Shown here: one piece after another, positions 1-8,392 of the stretch
Position numbering within the stretch: the first letter of the stretch is position 1
Layout: the number at the start of each line of letters is the position of its first letter
DNA from: Lobulomyces angularis
Taxonomy: Eukaryota; Chytridiomycota; Chytridiomycetes; Lobulomycetales; Lobulomycetaceae
NCBI GenBank assembly: GCA_027604685.1
Contig: JADHYX010000523.1
Location: forward strand, 1-12,821
Direction of reading: 5' to 3'
Length of the DNA stretch: 12,821 nt
Notes under the pieces: model-generated
What the model was told of the DNA's origin: nothing
Database searches by the model: none
What the model saw: only the letters and a program-made list of their open reading frames with translations
Translations under genes and position numbers: made by a program

Positions 1-1217
1 CTTTAAGGAACAATTTTTCTAAAGTCGAATTTTTTTCAAAATAATCGTTTTGCCCACTTCAATGTTTCAAATATAAGTATAAAAAATAAATGTAAAATAA
101 TAACTTATTACTTCATTTCTTCTTCCATTTTTACGTACCTTCAACACATTTTTTTGAATTTTTGAATTTTTTGTTGTTTAAATTTCATAAGATCAAATAG
201 GGGGAAATAAGCCGTAATTTGTTTTCTAAAATTAGAAAGTACACTAAATTCTAATAGAAATTTAGTTGTTTACTATAAAAAAAAAAATCAATAAAGTTTT
301 TAAAAAAATAGATGATCATTTTAAATATTTTATTTTTCAAAAGATAAAAATTAAAGAATATCAAAAAAAATTTAAGTAAAACATATTCCTAAGATCCAAA
401 AGATATATATGAAAACATAGCTAAAAATAGAATTTAACAATATCTTTTGCACTTGAGTATTTAATTTATCACTTGGAGAACTAATAGAAAGTAAAATTGA
501 AGCGGAAAATTTACAGGTTAAATTTTATTTATCATTATACTGAATAATGCTTTAATATATCATTTTTGCAAAGCAAGCATTACTCAACAATTTTATGTTA
601 GTTCGTTTTTTTACAAATTAAATAATTCTTTGGTTTTCTTTTCAATTACTGTTTCCATAGTTTGTTCAAAGTTATATATATGATTACAATATTTCATTGA
701 TAAGAAAATAACTTTTTAAGCAATAGTTTCTATAAATATTTAATTCGGGTTTATATTTTTTATTTTTTAGTAAAGGAAGGGAATAGTTGACTTCAAACTA
801 AGTCAACAACTGCATAACTTGCGAAGATAAATTTGTTTCATAATTGGAACTATATTTATTGAGAACATAATTACACATTTTAATTAATAAACTTTGCAGT
901 AAATTCAGTTTTACTGGAAGGAGAACAATTTGATGATACATTGTACTAGGAAAGCAATGCTTACAAATTTATTAGAAATTTTTATCATTTTTTATTGAGT
1001 AATTTCAAAAAAAATTGGAAAAGAAAATGTAATTTTGACGTTTAAAGGGAAAGAGTTAAAGTAAAGAATAAGTTTGTTTGTTTCTAGAGTTAGGCTTCTT
1101 ATTACTGTTTACTTAATTTTATTATTATATTATCTTTTTTTAAGTCATTTTGTTACAGTTTTAATGTAAAATTTTTAAGTTTTTATCATTTGAATTTATT
1201 TATTTTAAAGAAAAATG

Positions 1218-1240
1218 AAAGGAAATATGTTATTTCCTTT
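1218..1240. repeat. Perfect 10-bp inverted repeat, 3-nt loop
   Basis: AAAGGAAATA (1218-1227), TGT loop, then TATTTCCTTT (1231-1240) is a perfect inverted repeat. It can form a hairpin, but it is isolated, AT-rich and has no nearby gene, so chance is likely. Confidence 0.5.
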
Positions 1241-1327
1241 TCCACATGGTAACATACCAGTAAATTCAACAAATCACTCTCTTTGATTTAAATAATTTAA
1301 AAAATGATACTTTTTATACATTTCTAT

Positions 1328-1345
1328 TTTTTGTGCGCACAAAAA
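1328..1345. repeat. 18-bp perfect palindrome
   Basis: TTTTTGTGCGCACAAAAA is its own reverse complement. The GTGCGCAC core is notable in such AT-rich surroundings. It could be a binding site for a dimeric protein or simply chance. No gene start lies close enough to assign a role. Confidence 0.5.
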
Positions 1346-1850
1346 GCTGATAAAGTTGTTACATAAGAAGACCAGTAGGTTAAAAATTTCTTACGTTTGA
1401 AAAATACCGCTGTAGTTAGAATCTTCTGTGTTTTGCAAAATATTAATTTTGTGAAAAAGTTTGAATATATTTTCTTGACCAAATAAAAAATATGAAAATA
1501 TTTAGGATTTTAACAATTTTTAGATGCTGTTAAAATAAAAAAAGGAATAATTTTATATGTTTGTAAGAATTTATTTAAAAGACATTTTTTTCACCAAATT
1601 TTTTTGTATCTTTAATTTGAAAGCACCATTTCCAGAAATTTCTCACATTATGCTTTAAATTTTGGTTTGTATCATTTTTTTATCACTGTCTTAAAAAATT
1701 AATTCATTCTGCACAACAAAAATTTCTGTTATTCTTTAACATTGCGAATTCAACAATACTGAAAATTTAATTCTAAACTGGGTAAGAAAAATAAATATTT
1801 TTTAGCACTTTTTCAATTAAAGAGACTGACAGTGGAAAACTGATTATTAA

Positions 1851-3026
1851 TTACGTTGGAGCATTGCCTTCAATGCGCTGCGTTTGTCCGAATGAACCCG
1901 TTTTGTAATATGCGTTCGACATAACTCCTATCACTTTTTTGTTGTAATTCTTAGTTTGAAGTATTCCATTAAAAAAATGCTAATTTTTCCGTCGTCGACA
2001 TTTATCTTTATTTCATATTTTGTATGTAGTTGATAAGCGCTTTGTAGAACGAAGGTTTCAGTATTTATTTTTTTACCTGAAGGATCAATTCATTCATAAG
2101 TGCTTTCAAATATAAAACAGATGCATTTGCCTTTGTAGGTTGCAATATTATTTGAACTACAGCATTTTCCTCTCCATTAATATTTGCCATAATTTGACCC
2201 ACAACTACACCATTTTAAGAAACTGAATCGATACTTTGTAATGATGAAAAAGAGTGGAGACCCGTTACTATGTTCCAGTTTTCTTTTTTACGTAGTTCGG
2301 TTCTGGTGTATTTACCTGCTGTAGCCACCTGAAACCAAACTGATGTGTGCAAAACCCAAGCTTTTTATCAAAAATTAAATAAAAAGTATATTTTAAAAAG
2401 ATTACCATTTTTCTCAGAATTTAACTGAAAGTATGGAGGGTAAGAAAATCCAGCTTCATTTAAAAGTTCATTACTAATTATCGTCATTTTTCCATCCGAT
2501 CGGGCAACAGGTAACTGTAAGGAGAATTTCTTTAGTTGTACTGTAGCCAATTTCACTTTTGTTGAAGCTACCACAGCAAAAGTATCTAAGTTTATCATTT
2601 CCACAGTCCAATCTCCACTAATCAGGTCAACAGAATTGATTTCTGCTTGACCAGCTTTTTCCACACATCTGACATTTTTCTCTTCATGAGTGATGTATCT
2701 TAAATTTGAAAAAACACAAAAAAAATTACTTTCTAATAAAGAAAAATTTACCCTTAGATAATTTTTGATAGGAAGACTTGTAGTTTCGTAATTGCAAGTA
2801 ATAATTTTTGATAGATCTGTTGTGCATTGCAAAAACAACCTTCCCAGGGAAATTTTTACAGTTTGTATTGCTGAAACTGCCTAGGTGTCCATATGAACCA
2901 AATCAATAGTCCACATTTCATCATCAAAAGTAGATGTATTCAACGCCACTTCCGCAGTTTCAAAAGTGCATCTCACACTCCTATCAGCCGTTGCATTCAC
3001 ATTTCCATTTCTATTAAATCCACATT
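1851..3026 (-). pseudogene. Decayed polysaccharide lyase family 7 (alginate-lyase-like) gene with two N-terminal repeat modules
   Basis: On the minus strand the C-terminal part shows the three PL7 hallmarks in order: TRTELR (2290-2307; family R-[ST]-E-L), GQIM (about 2188-2199; family Q-[IV]-H) and YYKTGSFGQ (1884-1910; family YFKAG.YNQ). Upstream are a strand ending LQLP and the segment GFSYPPYF, also typical of the PL7 jelly-roll start. PL7 enzymes cut alginate-type uronate polymers by beta-elimination. Before this lie two copies of a roughly 55-70 residue module, centred on Trp codons at 2911-2913 and 2608-2610. A 66-nt intron (2340-2405) joins the coding phase correctly. A second likely intron (about 2699-2751) no longer keeps frame. 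Lesions: TAG at 2881-2883, TAA at 2215-2217, and one-base losses in an A7 run near 2070 and a T7 run near 1975. The QIH histidine is Met. The final beta strand after the stop at 1851 is not visible. The 5' end is undetermined. PL7 is inferred from motifs only. Confidence 0.65.
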
Positions 3027-3102
3027 TATTAGAAATTGAAGTAGGAAGTGATAATAAGTTGAAAAGTTTTATGTATTTGAATGATTAAGTCCTAAAACGT
3101 AA

Positions 3103-3161
3103 CTAAATAACTTAATAACTAAATATAAAATAAAACAAAATCATACCTAAATAACTTAATA
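3103..3161. repeat. Pair of 15-bp direct repeats
   Basis: CTAAATAACTTAATA occurs at 3103-3117 and again at 3147-3161, 44 bp apart. It is AT-only apart from two C positions and is probably a small local duplication of no known role. Confidence 0.5.
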
Positions 3162-3489
3162 CTTCATTAAAGTGTATTAGATAAGCAGTAACCGGCGTTC
3201 TACTTAAATAATTCTAATAATAAGAAGAGTATAAAATAGATCAAGTTTAAGTCTTTTATTAATTGAACAAGCAAGGGTTTGTGTAACGAAGAAACCCGTG
3301 TAAAATAGCAACTACATTATAACTATCTACACTACCATTTTCAGTAAAGTTTTAAAATGAAAAAAATATTTGCTTAATTATAGAAAAAAGAGGTTCACAT
3401 TGTCGAACCCTGTAAATACAAAACAAAACTTCATCTCCAAAGGTACTTTACTGCTGTTTATTTACAAACGTAAATACAAATAAATGTGC

Positions 3490-3652
3490 TTACACCCATC
3501 AAACTCGACATGCCCCAACCTAATCACCAGTTTTCATCAACAATAGTAGAAAAAATTAAAGGCTTTATTCAAGGCACTGCACCTCTAAATTTCTCGGGTC
3601 CAGTCCTTTTTCCTGACCTTGATACGTTGCTATTATTTGTCCATCCGAATTT
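3490..3652 (-). pseudogene. Further decayed copy of the module found upstream of the PL7 domain
   Basis: Read on the minus strand, short stretches match the modules at 2.6-3.0 kb: FGWTNNSNV resembles CGFNRNGNV of module 1, NLEVQC-LE resembles KNVRC-VEKA of module 2 (with TAA where module 2 has AAA), and VDENW (Trp codon 3527-3529) resembles DDEMW. The pieces sit in three different frames with several stops, and the Cys-to-Trp spacing is about 10 nt shorter than in the better copies. It is therefore a relic, not an exon in use. An 82-codon plus-strand open frame over the same bases (3486-3734) looks like an antisense by-product. The match was made by eye on short segments, so confidence is limited. 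Confidence 0.4.
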
Positions 3653-4092
3653 CAGTTACATATCCACATTTTCTTTTCATAGAAAATTTTATATAAAACC
3701 TTCACTTTTTTCTCACTTCTCTTTTTCTTTTTAAAGCTATTGTATTAAATACTTACAATAGATGCATTATTTGCTGTTTAAGTACTGGGAAAATCAGTTA
3801 AAAAAATTTTATGAGACAATACACTCTTTTTTAGACTCTAGTCATTTTTGTAATACTTTTAACAAAAAAATTTTGCATGGCTCAACGTAGATTGAACGAA
3901 AATATTGCCAAGACAACTTTCAATAGTTAGTAAATTGAATATTAGTCTTAGTGAAAGATTCTAATTATACTCAATAAATAATTTGATGGTGCTGCATTAA
4001 ACAACGGATAAATAAACTACTCTGTAATTATTTTCAATATCTGTGATTTACACTATACCATCATATGTTTAAATTTAACAATATTTTAATTT
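3653..4092. other. AT-rich spacer
   Basis: No coding signal, RNA gene or repeat unit is recognised here. It separates the decayed module at 3.5-3.65 kb from the coding-like stretch that starts near 4.09 kb. Confidence 0.5.
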
Positions 4093-4296
4093 TTGCCAAA
4101 TTTTTTACTGAAAGAAAGAGGAGAATATGCTTTTGCCAAGTCTAGTGAAGTTGAAAATTTCCCGTTCATAGGCTTAATGTTAAACCACATACCCTTTGCT
4201 GAAGACCCTTTCGGTGTCCTGCCAAAAGCGCCTATGAGCTGCTCACCACAATACTGCAATACTGCTGAAGGAGAATAAATGTTTTTGTCGATTAAA
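4093..4296. other. Coding-like stretch, strand unresolved
   Basis: This stretch is visibly less AT-rich than its flanks and is open on both strands. On plus it reads 61 codons to a TAA at 4276-4278, containing CSPQYC. On minus, about 65 codons are open from near 4296 to a TAA near 4099, with no ATG at the start; this reading contains LQYCGEQL and KGMWFNIKPMNGKF. The minus reading has a Cys followed about 21 residues later by Trp, loosely like the module next to the PL7 domain (19 residues), and has the same orientation. I favour a minus-strand exon remnant but cannot assign a family. No clean splice pair is seen for either strand. Confidence 0.3.
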
Positions 4297-4744
4297 AAGA
4301 CATTTTATTGTCAATGTCAATTTTGCACTAACGAGTTTTTTTTGAAAGTGGAGACGGAACCATTCTTAACAGTAATAAGCAAAAACTTAAATTGAATATA
4401 ATGCCGTTTGTAAAACTTTGTTGTATAAGTACATATCTTACCTCTAATTATATTTCGAATTGTTTTGTACATAATCAATAATTAAACATCAATTAAACAA
4501 AACTAATAAGGTGTTTTTATATTGATGCTGAACTTTTAAACATCCTGCCTGATAAGAATTTATCAAGCACTCACTAATTTATGGAACACTCTATAATCAA
4601 AATTAAAAAAATTCAAAAATTTTCTTAAATATCTAAAAGAAAAAAAAATAACTAACTTTCCTTGACTAGAACCCTGGTATTCTTCCTACTTTCAATTAAT
4701 CTTACTTTTGTTTCAATCTAGAAATTGAGTTACGAGCAACTTAA
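4297..4744. other. AT-rich spacer before the minisatellite
   Basis: No gene is seen. The last 60 bases or so (TTTCAATTAATCTTAC and following) may be an over-diverged unit of the minisatellite that becomes recognisable at 4745. Confidence 0.45.
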
Positions 4745-4910
4745 AAAAATCGAAGACTTACCTATTTTTTAATTAAATTTGATTGCAGTGTAAATCAAGT
4801 TATCAAAATTGAAAACTTAACTGATTCAATAACTCAGTTTAATTGTGAAGGGAATTAAATTTCAAAATTGAAAACCTACTTGAAGTTGTAATTGAATTTG
4901 ATTGCAGTGA

Positions 4911-5101
4911 AAATCAAAATTGCGAACTTTGAAAACTACTCCTCGCATACTAAAGTGTACGTTTACAACTACAACTGGTCTGACTCAAGTCTTTTTGCAA
5001 TCCTAGGTTTTATCACTTTGGCCATTTTGTTTGCGACATTACTACATACGACTATGAAAACACAGAATCAGAATTTTCTTCAGTCATCATGTCTGCCTTA
5101 A
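4911..5101 (+). other. Open frame with one predicted hydrophobic helix inside the minisatellite gap
   Basis: The plus frame runs from a repeat unit into unique sequence and ends at TAA 5099-5101. It contains NYNWSDSS, then a stretch of about 22 mostly hydrophobic residues (LFAILGFITLAILFATLL), then a short polar tail ending SSCLP. The bases are less AT-rich than their flanks. The GATTGCAG just upstream (ending about 4907) could serve as a splice acceptor, but the same motif recurs in neighbouring repeat units. The only upstream ATG in this frame (4892) lies inside a repeat unit. It could be the last exon of a single-pass membrane protein, an exon relic, or chance. The opposite strand is also briefly open. 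I do not recognise a family. Confidence 0.3.
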
Positions 5102-5194
5102 TTCTTATATGCGGTACTTCGTTCGAAAATTAATTATTATTATTTTGTTTGATTGTTCTTTCTTTTTTTCACAGTAAGTATTCTAAAATTGTGA

Positions 5195-5321
5195 GCAGTT
5201 GTAAATTGAAGAAAATGATTCAACTTTACAATTCAATTTTAATAACACTCTCACATAGCAGTTGTAAATTGAAAAGAAAATGATTCAACTTTACAATTCA
5301 ATTTTAATAACACTCTCACAT
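5195..5321. repeat. 63-bp tandem duplication with internal inverted repeats
   Basis: A 63-bp unit starting GCAGTTGTAAATTGAA and ending CACTCTCACATA (5195-5257) is followed directly by a second copy (5258-5321) that differs by a 2-bp insertion in its GAAAAGAAAA part and at its end. The near identity marks a recent duplication, unlike the old minisatellite units around it. Within each copy TTGTAAATTGAA and TTCAACTTTACAA form an imperfect inverted repeat that could fold back. A 65-codon plus-strand frame across the second copy (5280-5477) is AT-driven and not supported as a gene. Confidence 0.85.
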
Positions 5322-6303
5322 GTAATAATTTTTTTTATTACATTGATTTTTTTAATGAAACTTTGGTATCCAAAAAATTTTAGTTTATTCCACTTTTGTG
5401 AATTTAAAGTTGATAAAATAAAAAAACGGTTTTGTCATATTTGTAATCATTATTATTCAATTCAAATTAATTTGTAATTTTATTAGGATTTTTGAGTAAT
5501 AAACAACTAAAAACGATTGAAAACTTACCAGATTCATTTCTCCAATTTAACTGTAATAGAAATCACATTACAAAAATAGAAAACTAATCTGATTCTTCAA
5601 ATCGATTTTATTGTTCTAAAAATCATATTGAATAATTGAAAACTACTATCCCATTAACTGCTTTGGATTGCAGTGCAACTAAATTACAAAAGTTGAGAAA
5701 TTACCTAAATAATTAACTCAATTCAATTGTGCTTGTAATATAATGGTAAAAGTTGAAAACCGGCCTTATTCATTAACGCAATTTGCTTGTAGCGACAATC
5801 TAATTGAAAAAATTGAAAACATACCTGTTCACTGATTGCAGTGGGAATCATATTACCAAAATTGAAAGCTTACCTGTTTCATTAACGGAGTTTTTTGTAA
5901 TAGTAATAAAATTACCAAAATTGAACGCTTATCCAAAGCACTAACTACATTATGTTCTTTTAATGGAATTACGGAATTGGAAGCTTTCCTGATTCATTAA
6001 CTCAGTTGTTTGTTGTTGGAATCACATTATAAAATTTTAACTTAATTGGTTCAGTACTTTATTTTAATTGCTCTTACAATCAAATTACAAGTATTGAAAA
6101 CTTACCCGTATTCTTAACTGCATTTGTTTGCTGCGATAATCAAATAAAAAGATTTGAAAACTCACTCACCTAATTCACTGATTCGTTTTGATGTTTTCGT
6201 AATAGTATTGCAAAAATTGAAAAAACTAGCGTATATCATTGACTCAATTTAGTTGCATAGATAATCAAGTTAAAAAATTTGAAAACTTACCCTATCATTA
6301 GCT

Positions 6304-6584
6304 GATATAATTTTGGATGGTAATCCTATAGTATGTCTTGATAATGTTCCAATGTTTGGTATAGATTTTACAGTAGAAGATTTTTCCAGTTATTTATTTG
6401 CTTACTACAAAGCAGTCAAGAGAGTACAAAAGAGGATAAAAATGCGTTTTTTATTAAGGATGTGACAATTAGAAAAATTCAAGGTGGATGTTTCAACTGG
6501 ATTTGGAAACTTATATGTAAAGATGGAAGTCTTGGTATCCAAGCCAGGTTAGGTTTAATGGAACTTAAAGAACACTTGTCTTGA
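6304..6584 (+). CDS. Possible 3'-terminal coding fragment related to the PL7-linked module
   Basis: The plus strand from 6390 is open for 64 codons to TGA at 6582-6584, with KDVTIRKIQGGCFNWIWKL and ending MELKEHLS. From its first Trp (6498-6500) it resembles module 2 of the decayed lyase gene: W-I-W-K-L-I-C-K-D against W-T-V-E-M-I-N-L-D, then ELKEHLS against QLKKFSL. A good intron candidate lies just before it: GTATGT donor at 6331, TTTTTCCAG acceptor ending 6389, 59 nt, joining phase 0 to an upstream frame that reads DIILDGNPI. The bases inside that putative intron are themselves open (CLDNVPMFGIDFTVEDF), so a frameshifted continuous exon is the alternative. No start codon or further upstream exon was found; the minisatellite lies immediately upstream. 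It may be a terminal exon or a relic. Confidence 0.35.
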
Positions 6585-7030
6585 TGTTTTTATTTTTTAT
6601 TTTAATATTTTAATTATTTATGGATTTTATTGAAACTTGACTCTTTTTCTTCCTTTTTTTTCTTAAACGTTTGGTAAATGCATTGGAAATTGAGTAGGTT
6701 GTTTTATAGTTACTTAAAACATTAACAATTAATAGTTATTGCTATGAATATGATGCTGTTCTTCTTAATTTAGATAAGTTAAGGAAATTAAACTAATTAT
6801 CTAAACGCATTTAATACAGAAAGAACTTTGGATTAAGGGATCCATAAAAAGAGAGCTTTGGTTTTTGGAGTGGTTTTTCAACTAACACTAAACAAAATAA
6901 TATTTAAAAAGTGAACAAATTAGTAGAGAACAAGGTAAATTTTTAATTTTCGTAACTGGATTAGATCAACAAGTAAATTCTCGCAAGAACTAGTAAATAT
7001 TTCTTAAAACTCTATTATAGTGATAGTTAA
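6585..7030. other. Spacer between repeat-rich left half and gene-dense right half
   Basis: No gene or repeat family is recognised. It lies between the plus-strand fragment ending at 6584 and the thioesterase poly(A) signal at 7031, so two transcription units would converge here if the left fragment is expressed. The change in homopolymer texture of the window falls in this interval. Confidence 0.5.
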
Positions 7031-7036
7031 TTTATT
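7031..7036 (-). promoter_or_regulatory. Poly(A) signal AATAAA of the thioesterase gene
   Basis: AATAAA on the minus strand starts 19 nt after the thioesterase stop codon. The position fits a compact 3' UTR, but in such AT-rich DNA the hexamer can also occur by chance. Confidence 0.45.
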
Positions 7037-7054
7037 TTTGAGGCAAAAAAAAAA

Positions 7055-8154
7055 TTATTCTGGTAAAACTTTCTTTAAAAAATTAGCAACATCCCTTATT
7101 TCTTCATCAGAACTAGAGTGAGCCATGTTTTTATAAGTTGTAAAGTTTACTTTTTCAAATCCCAATTTTTTTAATAATTCATAACTATTTCTACCCCACT
7201 GTAATTGAACAACTAAAAAAAAAAAATAAATTTGTTAATCCGTTATTTTTTTTTTTTTATTTTTATTTCTTTTTTTACCTTGATCAGCTTCACCATGATA
7301 TAGTTGAACTGGTGTTTGAAAATTTAACTTTTTTAAAAAATTTCCTTCTGTAGCTATCAACTTGTTTTCTAGTGGTATGTATCCACTTAAACCCATAAAG
7401 CCAGCATGTTTAAAAGGACTTTTTTTTTTTTTATTTAATAATTATTTTTTTATCTAAAAAATAAAAGCAAAAAAAAAAATTTACTAACGCCAATGCAGCA
7501 TACAACAACGCAACAGCACACCCTTCGGTAACAGGAAAAAAATAAATAATTATTAAAAATTAACAGAACAAAAAAAATAAAGTTTTTACCTTGAGAAAAT
7601 CCGCTTACAACAATACGTTCAGAGGGAATACCACTATCAATCTCCTTTGTAACAAAGTTTCTTACTTCCTTAACTGAATCCAAGAGACCTTCTTCATCTT
7701 GCCTTCCATCTCTATCAGTTAGGGAGTAAATGTCATACCAAGATGGCATCAACATTCCTGAGTTTAATGAAACACTTATGGGCAAAGTATTATATAAAAA
7801 AATTAAATAGAACAATTTACGGTTTATTTGGAGCATGGGGAAGTATAAATTTGACATGTTTCATATGAGGTTGTAACATTTCAGCTACTGGTGCCCATCC
7901 ATGTCCACTATCACCGAGTCCTAAATTTATTAAAAAATGAAAAAAAATTTATATTGATTTTTTTTTTTTATAATTAATTATTAGAAGTTTAATTAAAAAA
8001 TAAAAGTTAATTAAAAAATAAAAGATAAAGTAAAAATAATTTAATATTCTATTGGAATGATAAAATTTAAATTTTTTGTTTTACCATGAAGAAATATGAC
8101 AGTAGCAGTATGTTGCGTTTTTGCGTTTAAAATTTTAGCAGGTAATGAACTCAT
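7055..8154 (-). CDS. Acyl-protein thioesterase (APT1/LYPLA family), six exons
   Basis: Exons in gene order: 8085-8154, 7821-7920, 7590-7774, 7489-7522, 7279-7418, 7055-7212. All introns are GT-AG (164, 46, 67, 70 and 66 nt). They join to 687 nt, 228 residues plus TAA, close to the usual 230. The family is an alpha/beta hydrolase that removes palmitoyl groups from cysteines of membrane-anchored proteins and also hydrolyses lysophospholipids, mostly in the cytosol. Visible motifs: LHGLGDSGHGW at 22-32 (oxyanion region), GFSQG at 115-119 with nucleophile Ser117, HGEAD at 171-175 with Asp175, and MAHSS with His208. The start at 8154 is the only in-frame ATG before an upstream stop. There is no Cys at position 2, which mammalian APT1 uses for its own palmitoylation. 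The acceptor of intron 4 follows a 12-A run instead of a T-run. The helicase gene ends 238 bp upstream. Lysophospholipase is the alternative name; the family assignment is firm. Confidence 0.93.
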
Positions 8155-8336
8155 CTTTGGAATAATAATTTCTATTTTTACTGAAGTTTAATTATGTTGA
8201 AAAAAAAAAGTTTTGAAAAGGTTAATTAAAAAAACTATTGAAAAAATAAAAATAAGCCAACGAAAAGGAAAAAATTTGAATTTTAAGATTCATTAGGGTT
8301 TTACAAAAAATTTTTTTAAGTAGGAAAACCGTTGTT

Positions 8337-8342
8337 TTTATT
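8337..8342 (-). promoter_or_regulatory. Poly(A) signal AATAAA of the helicase gene
   Basis: AATAAA on the minus strand starts 50 nt after the helicase TGA and lies about 180 bp before the thioesterase ATG. This suggests that the two genes are separate transcripts despite the tight spacing. Confidence 0.45.
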
Positions 8343-8392
8343 GCTATATTTACTATGTTAGAGTGAAACCGTTTATGTTCTCGTAATCACCA

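Larger units (their letters stand above)
1..1850. other. AT-rich region without a recognisable gene
   Basis: I see no open frame with protein-like character on either strand, no tRNA-like or rRNA-like stretch and no transposon ends. The sequence is AT-rich but less dominated by long homopolymers than the right half of the window. Two short inverted repeats inside it are listed separately. The right edge lies just downstream of the decayed lyase gene (stop at 1851), so part of it could be that gene's former 3' flank. Confidence 0.6.
4745..6300. repeat. Degenerate ~60-bp minisatellite, about 18 units, interrupted at 4940-5510
   Basis: A recurring core close to ATTGAAAACTTACCTGATT, then ATTAACTCAATTTGATTGCA and GTGATAATCAAATTACAAA, repeats head to tail. 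The GAAAAC-like core begins near 4752, 4811, 4870 and 4931, then near 5519, 5579, 5638, 5695, 5755, 5815, 5864, 5923, 5980, 6036, 6096, 6156, 6219 and 6281. Spacing is 49-63 bp, mostly 56-62. Units differ strongly, so the array is old. It is split into blocks of 4 and 14 units by about 590 bp of unrelated sequence. On the minus strand several cores read [CT]AG|GTAAGT or close to it, resembling fused acceptor and donor splice sites. On plus, several units carry GATTGCAGTG, acceptor-like. No protein is encoded consistently. Confidence 0.8.

Noticed and set aside
2340..2405. Acceptor GGTTTCAG at 2325-2332 as the end of the lyase intron
   Set aside because: It gives the wrong phase and a stop. 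The upstream CACATCAG (ending 2340) joins in frame and yields VWFQVATAGKY before TRTELR, as PL7 proteins require.
2215..2883. Reassigned TAA/TAG codons in the lyase gene
   Set aside because: The neighbouring intact genes end in TGA, TAA and TAG and contain none of these in frame. The lyase gene also has frameshifts, so decay is the simpler reading.
3486..3734. Plus-strand 82-codon open frame
   Set aside because: Its first part is antisense to a decayed copy of the PL7-linked module and its last part is low-complexity Phe/Ser-rich sequence from a T-rich stretch.
5280..5477. Plus-strand 65-codon open frame
   Set aside because: Starts inside the second copy of a recent tandem duplication and is AT-driven Phe/Ile-rich sequence with no domain.
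4745..6300. CRISPR-like array of regular repeats
   Set aside because: Units are degenerate along their whole length, with no constant repeat alternating with unique spacers and no cas genes, and the context is eukaryotic.
8155..8392. Operon-like linkage of helicase and thioesterase
   Set aside because: The 238-bp gap contains an AATAAA for the helicase and no distinct trans-splice signal that can be told apart from ordinary AT-rich sequence.
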